Counted from the stretch's first letter, positions 32,933-42,280 are shown. The stretch is 64,000 bases of DNA from Maniola hyperantus (GCF_902806685.2 NC_048537.1:9012720-9076719), one strand, 5' to 3'. The notes: generated by a model not told the origin, from the letters alone. A program made the numbers and translations.

Positions 32933-35900
32933 CTGAAATATAAAATCGTAAGATTATTATCACGACAAACGATTTAAATAATATTTGAAGAAAAAAGTTA
33001 TAAGACAATAGTATGATTATTATGTTAACTTTTTATAAGTGCGACATATTTTATCTTATCTATACTAATAATAAAATTTTGAAAACATGTGATTCTGTTA
33101 TAGTACCTACGTAACCATATGAGGTTAATTTAAGGTAAGTAGTTATTTCTAAATTACAGACAGACACTTCAATTTTATTTATTAGTATAGATATAGTTAA
33201 CTGTTGCAATTTCTTCCTTATTCTAAACTAGATGATGCCCGCGACTTTTCCGCCGCGTGGATTTTTCAAAAAGTGAAGTTTTTTTAAAAAGTGAAATCCC
33301 TTGGGAACTCTTTAATTTTCCGGGATAAAAAGTAGCCTATGTCCTTCCCCGGGAGGTAAGCTAACTATGTACCAAATTTCCTCAAAATCAGTTATACTGA
33401 TGGTCCGTGAAAAGCTAGCAGACAGACAGACACACTTTCGCATTTATTATATTAGTATAAAAGTACGGATTATCACGGGTACACAATACGGTATTTGATG
33501 TCGAAAATAAATTATTTCTCAGTGATTATTAAATAGAGGGTCTTCAAAAATACGTAAAATCCACGTCCCTTGTTAGTTTTAACTGTAATATCCATTTGAA
33601 AGTGTAATATCCATTAAACTAAAAAAGCACGTCAAATCATTGTGACGTCACATGCCAGTATTTCATAGAAGCTCGCATACTAAGCGCGTGTATTGACGTT
33701 TGATAAACAGATACTGATTTGACTAGTTGTCAAATACCGGATTGTTTAGCAAATGGAAAGTGTGGAATAATGCGCACCTAGTGTAGTATGATTACCTTTC
33801 CACATTAAACTTAATTTTTGAAAAACTTTCCCTTCAACGATTAACTATCGAAGTTTTTTACTTTCGAACTTTTTAAGTAGCGATTCAACGATTAACGAAG
33901 TTAACTATTGGATTAACTTTGTCCACCTCTGCTCATAATCTACCTAAAATATCTGTTTTGGTTAACTTACAAGGTCTTCCAGCTTCTCAATTTCTTCAGT
34001 TAGCCAGTCAACGGATATCTTTTCGTCTTCAACAACACAAGATATTTGCAGTTTTTTGATACCAAACGCTAAAGGTACAAATTTCGCCGCGCCCCAGAGC
34101 AATCCGTCATTGCTGATCTTTCTAACAGCTTCTTCCATTGCTTTCATGTCTGTCTCATCATCCCACGGCTTTACATCCAATATAATATTTGATTTTGCAA
34201 TAAGCACTGGTTCTGAAATTACGACAATCATGTGTTATTTATTAGTTTCATCAAAAATGGAAAGATAGTAGATAGAAGATATTCTTAAAATAAAATAAAA
34301 AGTAGGAGCGAGACAAAGCATATTAATATAGTCATCATGATTATATTTTGGTTAATAATGAGTTGTCCATAAAAATCGACGAAATTGACTAAATTTTTTT
34401 TAATACTGATCGACACAGTTTTATGTAAGGATCATTTCATTGTATCGAAAGAAAAAATCGGGACCTTAGAAGTTAATCAAATTTTAGTAAATATTTTTTC
34501 ATACAATTTGTATGTATACTGGTAGGTAGGTAGGTAAGTAACCTAATAACACTAATGGTTCAATTGATGTTCAATATGACATCTCACCTTGCTTTAATTG
34601 TTATGCGCGTGTTCAGAACACCTGTAGTGGTATAATGAATAATGACGTGTGGGAATTATGGTTTAAATGAGCTTTTTTAAAACTTTGGAGTGCCATAAAA
34701 ATGTTCCTCTTTTCAACTTCGTGTAGTAGATATGTCAATCAATCATCTCAAGCCATCGCCAGCCACTATCGAGATCTCTTATCAAAACAAATGGGTTAGG
34801 TTAGGCCATAGTGATGACCTCAGTGATGATAACCATATATATGTATTGAGCGCGAGAGGAGGGCACTTGACTTAAGATGCAACATGATCGCGCGAAGATT
34901 TTACCGCTGCAATGAACAAGTAAAGAACACTCTTTTCAGAGCGTTCTGTCGATACGGTGAAATGATCCTTACATGAAACTGAGTCGATCGGTAATTAAAA
35001 AAAAAATCTAATTCCTAAGACAGTTTTCCTGTGCCTCCTATGGTTTTGGATTTCCCCCATACTGTCCAAGTTTAAAAACCGGCCAAGTGCGAGTCAGGCT
35101 CGCACAACGAGGGTTCCGTACGTGTGAGTGACGTATTTTTTCGGCATATTGCACGATAATTCAAAATCTATGATTCATAAAAAAAAAAAAAATTGTTTTA
35201 GAATACACAAGTGAAGCTCTTTCATATGATACCCCACTTGATATAGTATCTTACTTCAAAAATTGAAAATACTAATAGGCTACTTGACAATTTTTTTAAG
35301 TTGGTCTCAAAACCATTTAAGACCAACTTAAAAAAATTGTCAAGTAGCCGATTATTAGTTCATGACCCCAACTTAAATTTTTTTTGTGTGATGTAACCAC
35401 AAATTCACGGTTTTCAGATTTTTCCCCGAATGTCTGCTATAAGACCTACCTACCTGCCAAATTTCATGTTTCTAGGTCAACGGGAAGTACCCTGTAGGTT
35501 TCTTGACAGACCGACAGACAGACAGACAACAAAGTGATCCTATAAGGGTTCCGTTTTTCCTTTTGAGCTACGGAACCCTAAAAAACACTGAATAGTAATA
35601 TATGTTTGCCTTGACTCTAAAATATTACAAAAGTACAAACTTTTGGACTTTTTTGCATTATATGCCGCAAGACGCTCTTCTCTCAGCTTAGTTGCTTCAG
35701 CATTTTCCTCTTCATCATCTGATCCAAACAAATCAACTCCATCATCAGAATCTTCAGACACTTTAGCTGCTGCTGCCTAAAACAATCCATGAAATGTTAC
35801 AATGAAACCAATAATAAGCGGGGGTGAGTAGAAGAAATGGAAATTTGGCATAGCTTGAGCTGGCTGTATCCAATGATTCAACTCTCAGTTGTAATCCACA

Positions 35901-38900
35901 TGGTGTGGCATGCTGAAGTATTTCTGGTATTAGAGAACACATACCTTATATGGTTCTGATTCGGCAAGCTTGAGCTGGCTGTTTCCAGTGTACCATTGAT
36001 TCAACTTTCATTCTTGTAATCTATAATATGGTGTAGCATGTTGCAGACTGACATGTTATAAGTGTTTCTGGCATTAGAGTACACATACCTTAGGTAGTTG
36101 TGATTTGGCTAAACTTGACCTGAATGTTTCCAATGTTCCATTGATTCAACTTTCACTCGTGTAATCTATAATATGGTGTGGTTTGTTGCAGGCTGACATG
36201 TAAAGGCCCATTTAGACAGGGGGGATTCTCGTATCGATGATAACATTATCGAAAGAAGATCATGCTATAATAGCATTTCCACTTTGGCGAGAATTGCCTC
36301 GCATGGAATATTGATTGTGTCCGTGTAGACAGAATTTTAAAGCAATAATCGCAAGTTTTTGTGTCAGTTGCTACCATGAGTGAACTGCGCGAGGGTGTTT
36401 TAATTATGTCTGCTCTTCTTAGACAAGAAATACTTAATAAAAGGAAAAAGATGTTGGGTTAAAAAATGGATAGCGAGAAGAAACGCTCTTGGAGCATCTA
36501 ATACGTTGTGCCTTGAATGACAATTGGAAGATGAAGAAGCAATATTTAAGATTAACTGAAAATTTGAAGGATAAATGCGACATGTTTACATTCATCACTA
36601 AACTCGAATGGCAAATCTCGCACTCAAAACGATTCGAACCGATTGGTACGATACTCGTATGAACATGACAAAATAGCATACGAGTTCATGTTTACACAAG
36701 TCGGGATTCTCGTAAGCTAGAAACTTCTTACTATAATTTCGCCGTCTAAACAGATGCAGGCAATTATCGCCTAGTGATAATTTCCTTACGAATCTCGTAT
36801 GACATAATCGTAGGCGAGAATTTAGTTCTTGCCTCTATGTAAACATTTTGATGCGATAATGTTATGGTGATTATTGCTTGCGATAATAGCATACGATTTC
36901 TCGAACGGAAACGTGCGAGAATCGCCTCCCGTCTAAATGGCACTTTATAAGTGTTTCTGGCATTGGAGTACACATACCTTAGGTGGTTTTGATTAAGCAT
37001 AGCTTAAGCTGGCTGTTTCCAATGTTCCATTCATTCAACTTTCACTCTTGTAATCTATAATATGGTGTGGCTTGTTGCAAACTGACATGTTATAAGTGTT
37101 TCTGGCATTAGAGTACACATACCTCAGAGGTGGTTATGATTTGGCATAGCTTGAGCTGGCTGTTTTCTATGTTCCATTGATTCACCTTTCATTCTTGTAA
37201 TCTATAATATGGTGTGACATGTTGTGGACTGACATAAGTGTTTCTGGCATTAGAGTACACATACCTTAGGTGGTTCTGATTTGGCATAGCTTGAGGTGGC
37301 TGTTTCCAATGATTCAACTCTCACTTGTAGACTAAAAACCTGCTTGCGTAGCTCATCCATAGCCTTCTTCAATTCCGAATTTTCATTTTTAAAACTGTTA
37401 ATCTTGTTACTGATTTCAGTGTTTGGCACTCCGGCCAATGCAGCTACGCTATCCATCTGTAAAATTGAAAATTTTAACTTAACTAAATCTAAACTAAAAT
37501 CACAGTAAAATATTGTGAATCTATAAATTGACAACTCATTTTGCTTTTGCAACACTATAGATAGCCTAGGGATTAAGATGTCCGCCTCCTGTTCAGATCG
37601 GGGTTCGAACTTTTCAATTACTGTTTTAAGTAGGCAATTAAATATCACTTGCTTTGACAGTGATATTTAATTACCTACTTGAACCCAACTTGGTATTTGA
37701 ATCTTACTTTGAAAGTTGCAAATACTAATTGTTTGTTCGTGAACACATTTTAATTTTTTTTTTTGTGATGTGACCACAAATTCAGTTTTCGGATTTTTCG
37801 CCTTACGTGTGCTATAAGACCTGCCATTTCATCTGGCTGAGATGGCAATCGGGGTATAAGGCGGGGAGACGCCCTGCACACCCGCACGCCCTTCATGATT
37901 CTAGGTCAGTGGGAACTGGGAAGTACCCTATAGGGTCTATAGGTTTCTTGACAGACACAACAGACAGACAATTAATTGACCTTATTTAAATAATAACAAT
38001 CTTTATTTCCAAAAATATGTGAGAAAAAGTTTTTGACCACTGGTTCTCAAAAAAGCAAACACGGTGTCATGAGCCAGTGGGTTCCTTTTTTCCATTACCG
38101 ACCCTAAAATCGTAACCACGTCGCCGTCACCATTACCGCTGCTATGGAGAGAATTATTCTCTAACTCTTACTTTGCTTCTGCTGGTCATTATGTACGCTG
38201 ACTGACACTATTGATTTAGACTTCGAGATGCATCAAGCCACTGGCTGAGCATTCTCTGTTCTCTCCCGCCTTTGCCTCTCCAGCAGCTGCTGGTCATTGT
38301 GTTATGCTCTACCTGACACTGTTGTCGAACCTAGACCACAAACAGCCTAGCCTACAACGTAGGTCAGAGCAACACAATGACCAGCAGAGATGAAGGGAAC
38401 ATGAGAGAGAATAGTACTCTCTCCGGCGGCGGTGGCGGTGGTGATGACACAGTGACGATTTTGTCCATTTTACTCTACGGAATTAGAGCGCATGGTGTGC
38501 GATTTCAACTTACACATTCCAGGGAGTTCTTGATATGTTGCCGTGCTTTCGCTACTTCACTGGCTAGTACTGACCCTGTTACAACCGCAGGTGCTTGATT
38601 ACCCTACGACATAGATAAAAGATTAAGTCACACAAAATAAAACAAAGTAAATTCAGAATTTTTCTTTGCCTTACCTACCTAGTATACCTACTACTATGTA
38701 GTATACCTACTAGCTAATGCCCACGACTTTGTCTTATGTAGATATAGATTTCATAAAAATCCAGTGTGAACTCTTTGAGTTTCCAGGAAAAGTATTGTAT
38801 ATCTGCCTCCAGGCTGCCAGCTCTCTCAATACCAAATTTTGTAAAGATCTGGTCAGCAGTGATTTGTGAAAAGTTGACATATTTATAACATTAATATGGA

Positions 38901-39715
38901 TGTATTTTCTTTTCCACACTTAGATGTTATTCCAATGCCATGCCATGCTATTCCAGTATGGGTCGGCAATTTAACACAACTGGTGAGAGGTTAGGCATAA
39001 GACTGTTGGCTATTTATAGTGATTTCTGAGGCACAGGGATTTAACACAGCCAACTTTCCAACTCCGGGTTTCTAGTATTTCTGAACAGAAAAACTCAAAC
39101 TATTTAGTCAAAGCCAGGACCCCATGTCCTGCAGCTGGATAAGGTAGCCACTAGACTAGACCAATGAACCTGCTGATATGTACTGTGTGTGGGGGTTTTT
39201 TCTATTCATTATAGGCACATGCTTGACCACAATCACACTTGATGGAAGTGATGATGTGGCCTAATATTGGACGGGATGCTGGTTTTGTCTGCATGGATTT
39301 CGATTTTTTAATAATCCCATGAGAACTCTGATGTTTCATGGTAAAAATTAGCCCATGTTAATTCAGGATATAAGCAACCCCCATTCCCAGTCAAACTGGT
39401 TCAGTCATTATGGTGTGGAAGAACACATAACAGACGGAAACAATTAAGTGGGGAAACCAACCCAGAGCGAAGATGACGTGGAAGAATAACAAACTTCCAT
39501 ACATTTACATTTATAATATTAAGTAGGTAAGTACTATAGTACCTACCTACATTAATTTTACATAAATCTTACTGGTACCTAGGTACCTAGTAAGATTTAT
39601 GTAAAAATATTAAATAATATTTAGTTACCTTTGAAAGGGATTCATAATAATTGCGTTCTGCATCTGTGTAGATAGTTTTTTCTAGCCAAACTTTTTCATG
39701 TGCAAGAGCAGACAT
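32894..39715 (-). CDS. eEF1delta: Elongation factor 1-delta (eEF1B delta, guanine exchange subunit), complete, 6 coding exons
   Basis: eEF1-delta swaps GDP for GTP on eEF1A in the cytosolic eEF1 complex during translation elongation. Coding exons on the minus strand are 39715-39629, 38603-38514, 37456-37265, 35776-35641, 34212-33971 and 32932-32894. All phases join and the product is 261 aa. It opens MSALAHEKVWLEKTIYTDAE, a typical delta start. Residues ~74-109 form a leucine zipper (I74, F81, L88, L95, L102, L109 at seven-residue spacing), which separates delta from beta. DLFGSDDEE around S142 is the CK2-type acidic site. Residues ~173-261 are the exchange domain (LDVKPWDDETDM, FGIKKLQISCVVED, VQSVDIAAFNKV at the end). 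Introns are GT-AG, one with an unusual GTTTGT donor. The introns are loaded with transposons and a tandem exon-tail array. CTU2 lies divergently upstream. Confidence 0.95.
33226..33466 (+). repeat. Dispersed element family 3 in eEF1-delta intron 5
   Basis: It starts CTAGATGATGCCCGCGACTTT and ends GACACACTTTCGCATTTATT. It includes a local duplication AAAAAGTGAAGTTTTTTTAAAA...GTGAAA near 33269-33295. Confidence 0.8.
33971..34212 (-). CDS. eEF1delta: eEF1-delta coding exon 5 (exchange domain core)
   Basis: It is bounded by acceptor TAATTTCAG and donor CTT|GTAAGT. It encodes PVLIAKSNIILDVKPWDDET through AVRKISNDGLLWGAAKFVPL to WLTEEIEKLEDL. It begins with two bases of a split lysine codon and ends in phase 0. 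Confidence 0.95.
34382..35014. mobile_element. DNA element with ~60-bp terminal inverted repeats in eEF1-delta intron 4
   Basis: The left arm ~34391-34449 (ACTGATCGACACAGTTTTATG, GGATCATTTCATTGTATCGA) is mirrored at ~34946-35011 (TCGATACGGTGAAATGATCC, ACATGAAACTGAGTCGATCGG). The ~620-bp interior has no coding frame, so it is a nonautonomous element or MITE. The superfamily is unknown and the target duplication is not clear. Confidence 0.75.
35075..35584 (+). repeat. Dispersed element family 1 in eEF1-delta intron 4, with foldback insertion
   Basis: It starts AAAAACCGGCCAAGTGCGAGTC and ends TTGAGCTACGGAACCCTAAAA. A 73-bp foldback (35277-35350) interrupts the family string ACTAATTATTAGTTCATGACC. 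Confidence 0.9.
35278..35349. repeat. Perfect 30-bp-arm foldback inserted in a family 1 element
   Basis: Arms 35278-35307 (GGCTACTTGACAATTTTTTT...) and 35320-35349 are perfect reverse complements with a 12-nt loop. The right arm matches the right end of the ~609-bp element at 59644-60252 with a few mismatches, so this looks like a hairpin made from two right ends of that family. Confidence 0.85.
35641..35776 (-). CDS. eEF1delta: eEF1-delta coding exon 4 (acidic region)
   Basis: The acceptor is TTGTTTTAG and the exon encodes AAAAKVSEDSDDGVDLFGSD then DEEENAEATKLREERLAAYN. It ends TCC AAA A before GTTTGT, a non-consensus donor, but the split lysine codon joins exactly to exon 5. The acidic DLFGSDDEE motif is a classic CK2 phosphoacceptor site in eEF1 beta/delta. 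Confidence 0.95.
35840..37260 (-). repeat. Tandem array of partial copies of eEF1-delta exon 3 end plus splice donor
   Basis: Donor strings ACATACC (minus GGTATGT) recur at 35939, 36083, 36972, 37117 and, at the true exon, 37259. The period is ~144 bp once the 743-bp insertion in one unit is removed. Each unit repeats the last ~65-75 bases of exon 3 (landmarks CAGCTCAAGC and CCAAATCA on the minus strand) followed by intron start. Four copies also have an acceptor-like CCATATTATAG just before the exon-like part. A fifth, degenerate copy at ~35840-35938 keeps the original frame (VESLDTASSSYAK) but has lost the donor. See findings. Confidence 0.85.
36203..36945 (+). mobile_element. PIF-Harbinger DNA transposon, deleted and broken
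   Basis: Its ends AAGGCCCATTTAGACAGG and GTCTAAATGGCACTT are imperfect inverted repeats, with CGATTCTCG further in. A short plus-strand relic reads KWIARRNALGASNTLCLE, a stop, QLEDEEAIFKIN, a stop. This is the kind of HARBI1-like transposase N-terminus with an LE-x-ED-x-F block seen in Harbinger elements. The DDE nuclease is gone. It interrupts one unit of the exon-tail array between a CTGACATG and a TATAAGTGTTTCTGG flank. Confidence 0.75.
37265..37456 (-). CDS. eEF1delta: eEF1-delta coding exon 3 (leucine zipper)
   Basis: It opens after TTTTACAG with MDSVAALAGVPNTEISNKIN and ends SEPPK at donor AAG|GTATGT, in phase 0 at both ends (64 codons). The leucine zipper heptad positions fall in this exon. 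The ATG at its first codon would allow an N-terminally shortened form if an alternative promoter existed. Its 3' end is the source of the tandem array that follows in the intron. Confidence 0.95.
37558..37617 (+). repeat. SINE family B head fragment
   Basis: ATAGCCTAGGGATTAAGATG (A box region) and GATCGGGGTTCGAACTTTTC (B box) on the plus strand; the rest of the SINE is missing. Confidence 0.65.
37628..37680. repeat. 22-bp-arm inverted repeat in eEF1-delta intron 2
   Basis: 37628-37649 (AAGTAGGCAATTAAATATCAC...) and 37659-37680 are reverse complements with one mismatch and a 9-nt loop. It sits at the junction between the SINE fragment and a family 1 fragment. Confidence 0.8.
37681..37975 (+). 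repeat. Family 1 element, partial and rearranged
   Basis: It holds TTGAATCTTACTTTGAAAGTTG, TGATGTGACCACAAATTCAG, GTGCTATAAGACC, then a foreign piece (GGCAATCGGGGTATAAGGCGG, ~37842-37862), then CATGATTCTAGGTCAGTGGG and CTTGACAGACACAACAGACAG. The foreign piece also resembles 48424-48445 and 63945. Confidence 0.65.
38514..38603 (-). CDS. eEF1delta: eEF1-delta coding exon 2
   Basis: It is bounded by GTCGTAG|GGT and TGT|GTAAGT and is 30 codons, phase 0 at both ends. It encodes GNQAPAVVTGSVLASEVAKA then RQHIKNSLEC. This matches the segment of vertebrate eEF1-delta that precedes the zipper (the VILRDIARARENIQKSL-like stretch). Confidence 0.92.
38710..38900 (+). repeat. Family 3 element, old copy in eEF1-delta intron 1
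   Basis: CTAGCTAATGCCCACGACTTT at the start and GAACTCTTTGAGTTTCCAGG within identify it; the 3' end is eroded (GTGAAAAGTTGACATATTT). A more eroded relative spans ~39280-39440. Confidence 0.6.
39556..39606. repeat. 18-bp-arm palindrome near exon 1 donor of eEF1-delta
   Basis: 39556-39573 (TTTTACATAAATCTTACT) and 39589-39606 are perfect reverse complements around GGTACCTAGGTACCT, itself nearly palindromic. It lies about 17 bp downstream of the exon 1 donor in transcript terms. Confidence 0.9.
39629..39715 (-). CDS. eEF1delta: eEF1-delta coding exon 1 (start)
   Basis: It encodes MSALAHEKVWLEKTIYTDAE then RNYYESLSK and ends AAG|GTAACT. The start is chosen because the residues match the conserved delta N-terminus. 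An acceptor GTTTGTTTCAG lies 4 bases before the ATG, so the 5' UTR is spliced and a separate noncoding exon must exist upstream. Confidence 0.95.
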
Positions 39716-40151
39716 TTTTCTGAAACAAACTTTTTTGAATGCCTTAGGTTATGCACTTTTATAGTAAATATTAGGTCAAAGTGTACACAATAGGAACAAC
39801 CTATGGTTTCACTTATTAAGAAAGTGCTTACACGTACATACTAGTAAATTACCTACCTACCTACCTACATTTTAATAAACTTAGGAACTTACTAGGTAAA
39901 CTTATAAGTTTACTGAAATCTTTAAATGCAAGTTTACTATCTTTCGCGTAAGTAAATGAAAGAAAATCTTTTTAGGAGTTTAATTTACTGTTTAGGTTAG
40001 AAATGCGGCAACGGCAAGTTGAAATAATAACAATAATTTCATACTAATGATAAAAATTATATTTAAGTAAATAACTTGTATTATAAGTTATGTTAGTTAG
40101 GTACACACTTTTGCAATAATTGTTTATTATAGTCCAGATAATTTTACTTAC

Positions 40152-40213
40152 GTTACAAAGTTTTTCTTGGCGAAGGGGTTGCAAATAGGTATTCAAAATT
40201 TTGAAACGAAAGG
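40152..40213 (-). other. eEF1delta: Candidate noncoding first exon of eEF1-delta with TOP-like start
   Basis: A consensus donor TTTGTAAC|GTAAGT lies at 40152/40151. About 60 bases upstream the minus strand reads CCTTTCGTTTC (40213-40203). A C followed by a pyrimidine run is the 5' terminal oligopyrimidine signature of translation-factor mRNAs. The transcription start itself is inferred. Confidence 0.4.
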
Positions 40214-40524
40214 TCAAAGAACCCACCCACCAAGTTCAGAAAGTACCACAGAGTACTTGAAAGTACCAATGAGAAAGAGACACCGTGACCGGAGACAGGA
40301 CACGCAGCCTTTGCACTTCACTCGGGCTGCCAGGTGAAAAAATGCAGAATAATAATTTACAGGAGCCCTAAAAGTCGTAAATAAATTAATCTTCCTTCAG
40401 AGCTTCCGAGACGGTCAAGCGCACCGACCAGAAATAAAAGATAAAAGGGTCAAGCGCAGACAGGTGAAGCTTTGTATAATAAAAATAAAAATCGTAGTGA
40501 TTATAAATATGGATTATACCTATA

Positions 40525-40661
40525 CAGTGCGACAAGGCTCTCTTGGCACTTCAATGACATTGACAGGGGGGCACTGTTGGAGAACAAAAGAACACAGGGG
40601 ACACTTGACGGCAACGTTAGTTCCAATTTTCGCCACGCGCCAAGATAGCCTTGTCGCACTG
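40525..40661. mobile_element. MITE with 23-bp TIRs and TA flanks
   Basis: CAGTGCGACAAGGCTCTCTT... at the left end is mirrored by ...AAGATAGCCTTGTCGCACTG at the right. The element is 137 bp and flanked by TA on both sides, consistent with a Tc1/mariner-like nonautonomous element. It lies ~310 bp upstream of the putative eEF1-delta start. Confidence 0.85.
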
Positions 40662-40777
40662 TACTCTGCTGTGATAAAAATCCCAGAGTATTGAATATAA
40701 TCCTCACTCCTCAAAACACACAGATGTCATAGATATATTACCTAGATGAGGGGGCAACTCACAGATACCTATCTAAA

Positions 40778-40964
40778 TATATAAAAGGAAAAGGTGACTG
40801 ACTGACTGATCTATCAACGCACAGCTCAAACTACTCGACGGATTGGGCTGAATGCAGATAGCTATTATGACGCAGGCATCCGCTATGAAAGGATTTTTGA
40901 AAATTCAAGTCCTAAAGGAGTGAAATTTGTGTAGACCACGCGGATGAAGTTGCGAGCATAAGCT
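40778..40964 (+). repeat. Dispersed element family 2, slightly deleted
   Basis: It starts AAAGGAAAAGGTGACTGACTG and ends GTTGCGAGCATAAGCTATAC. It lacks the AAATTTGGCATGCAG block present in other copies. Confidence 0.8.
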
Positions 40965-41335
40965 ATACCAGATATGCAACTAGCGTGGCCCCCTCAGCCC
41001 CTCTCGCTCAAGCAGAGGTACTTACTTGTGAAATGTTATTCCGTCTATTTTACGTTCGCTTCGGCTAATGTAGCCTAGTACTAATACTGCAACCCACCAT
41101 TGCACAATAACATCAAAAACAAAAACAAATCAATTATTTCTTTAAAATTGAGTTTAAAATACTTGAGTCAACATAACATTTGTTTGTCAAGATCTCATGT
41201 ACAAATACATCTTGACAAACAAAAAAGTGGCCACGGTGATAAGGACAAAAGATTATCATTGTGTCACGTTCTAATAAGAGTAAGTTCAGTATAATGTACT
41301 CTGTGAGTTCAGTGTGATCTGTGGTAGTCACAGAG

Positions 41336-41960
41336 TATCAATAGCAAAAAAATGTCTGACAATTTTATTTTGAAGAATATTAATTAAATCAATGATACAT
41401 ACCAAAGGTAGAACCAAATTAAATATTGGTAAATAGAAATTAATGGTTAGAGAATATTTTTTTGCTTTAAAATACAAATATGTTAATGTAAACTAAACTA
41501 CCAATTTGGTAGAAAAATTAAACATGGGATGCCTTGACCACAGAATAATATATCGAATTTGTCCAGTCACAGTAGCGCGGTCTGTTATTGCCTTTTGATA
41601 CTAAATGAATTGAAGTACCATAAGAGTACCATGCTATTTGTTCTAAGCAGGGTCATCAATCTTAGAACAAATAGCATGGTACTTCAATTCATTTAGTACC
41701 AAAAGGCAATAGCAGACCGCGCTACTGTGACTGGACAAATTCGATATATTATTCTGTGGTCAAGGCATCCCATGTTTAATTTTTCTACCAAATTGGTAGT
41801 TTAGTTTACATTAACATATTTGTATTTTAAAGAAAAAAATATTCTCTAACCATTAATTTCTATTTACCAATATTTTATTTGGTTCTACCTTTGGTATGTA
41901 TCATTGATTTAATAAATATTCTTCAAAATAAAATTGTCAGACAATTTTTTGCTATTGATA
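41336..41960. repeat. Large near-perfect inverted repeat (~300-bp arms, 13-nt spacer)
   Basis: 41336-41647 and 41661-41960 are reverse complements with only scattered mismatches and an 11-bp insertion in the left arm (ATAAGAGTACC, near 41618-41630). The spacer is CAGGGTCATCAAT. The right arm is also the first part of the directly duplicated unit (41650 and 43464). Confidence 0.9.
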
Positions 41961-42280
41961 TGGTAGAAATTGGGCAAAAAACCTCTGGTCTGTGCTGGCG
42001 GTCGTAATGTTTTCTGATTTTGCTATTTTCAATACCTTTTGTAACTATTTAAAGCCAGTTTTTAGTGATTTCACGCTACGTTTAGCAAACCAGTGAACCT
42101 AACCCACGCTAAGTAAGCTGTCAGAGATTCTAGTGTTTTGAGACCAAAGAAATTTTAAGTTTTCCGTACCCATGTTTGAAACAGGACTCCAGTGTTTTGA
42201 GACAGAACTCCAGTGTTTATTTACGAGACAGGACTGACTCCAGTATAGTTGTAGTTAGGTACTAGTTAAGTTTAGTGAAC

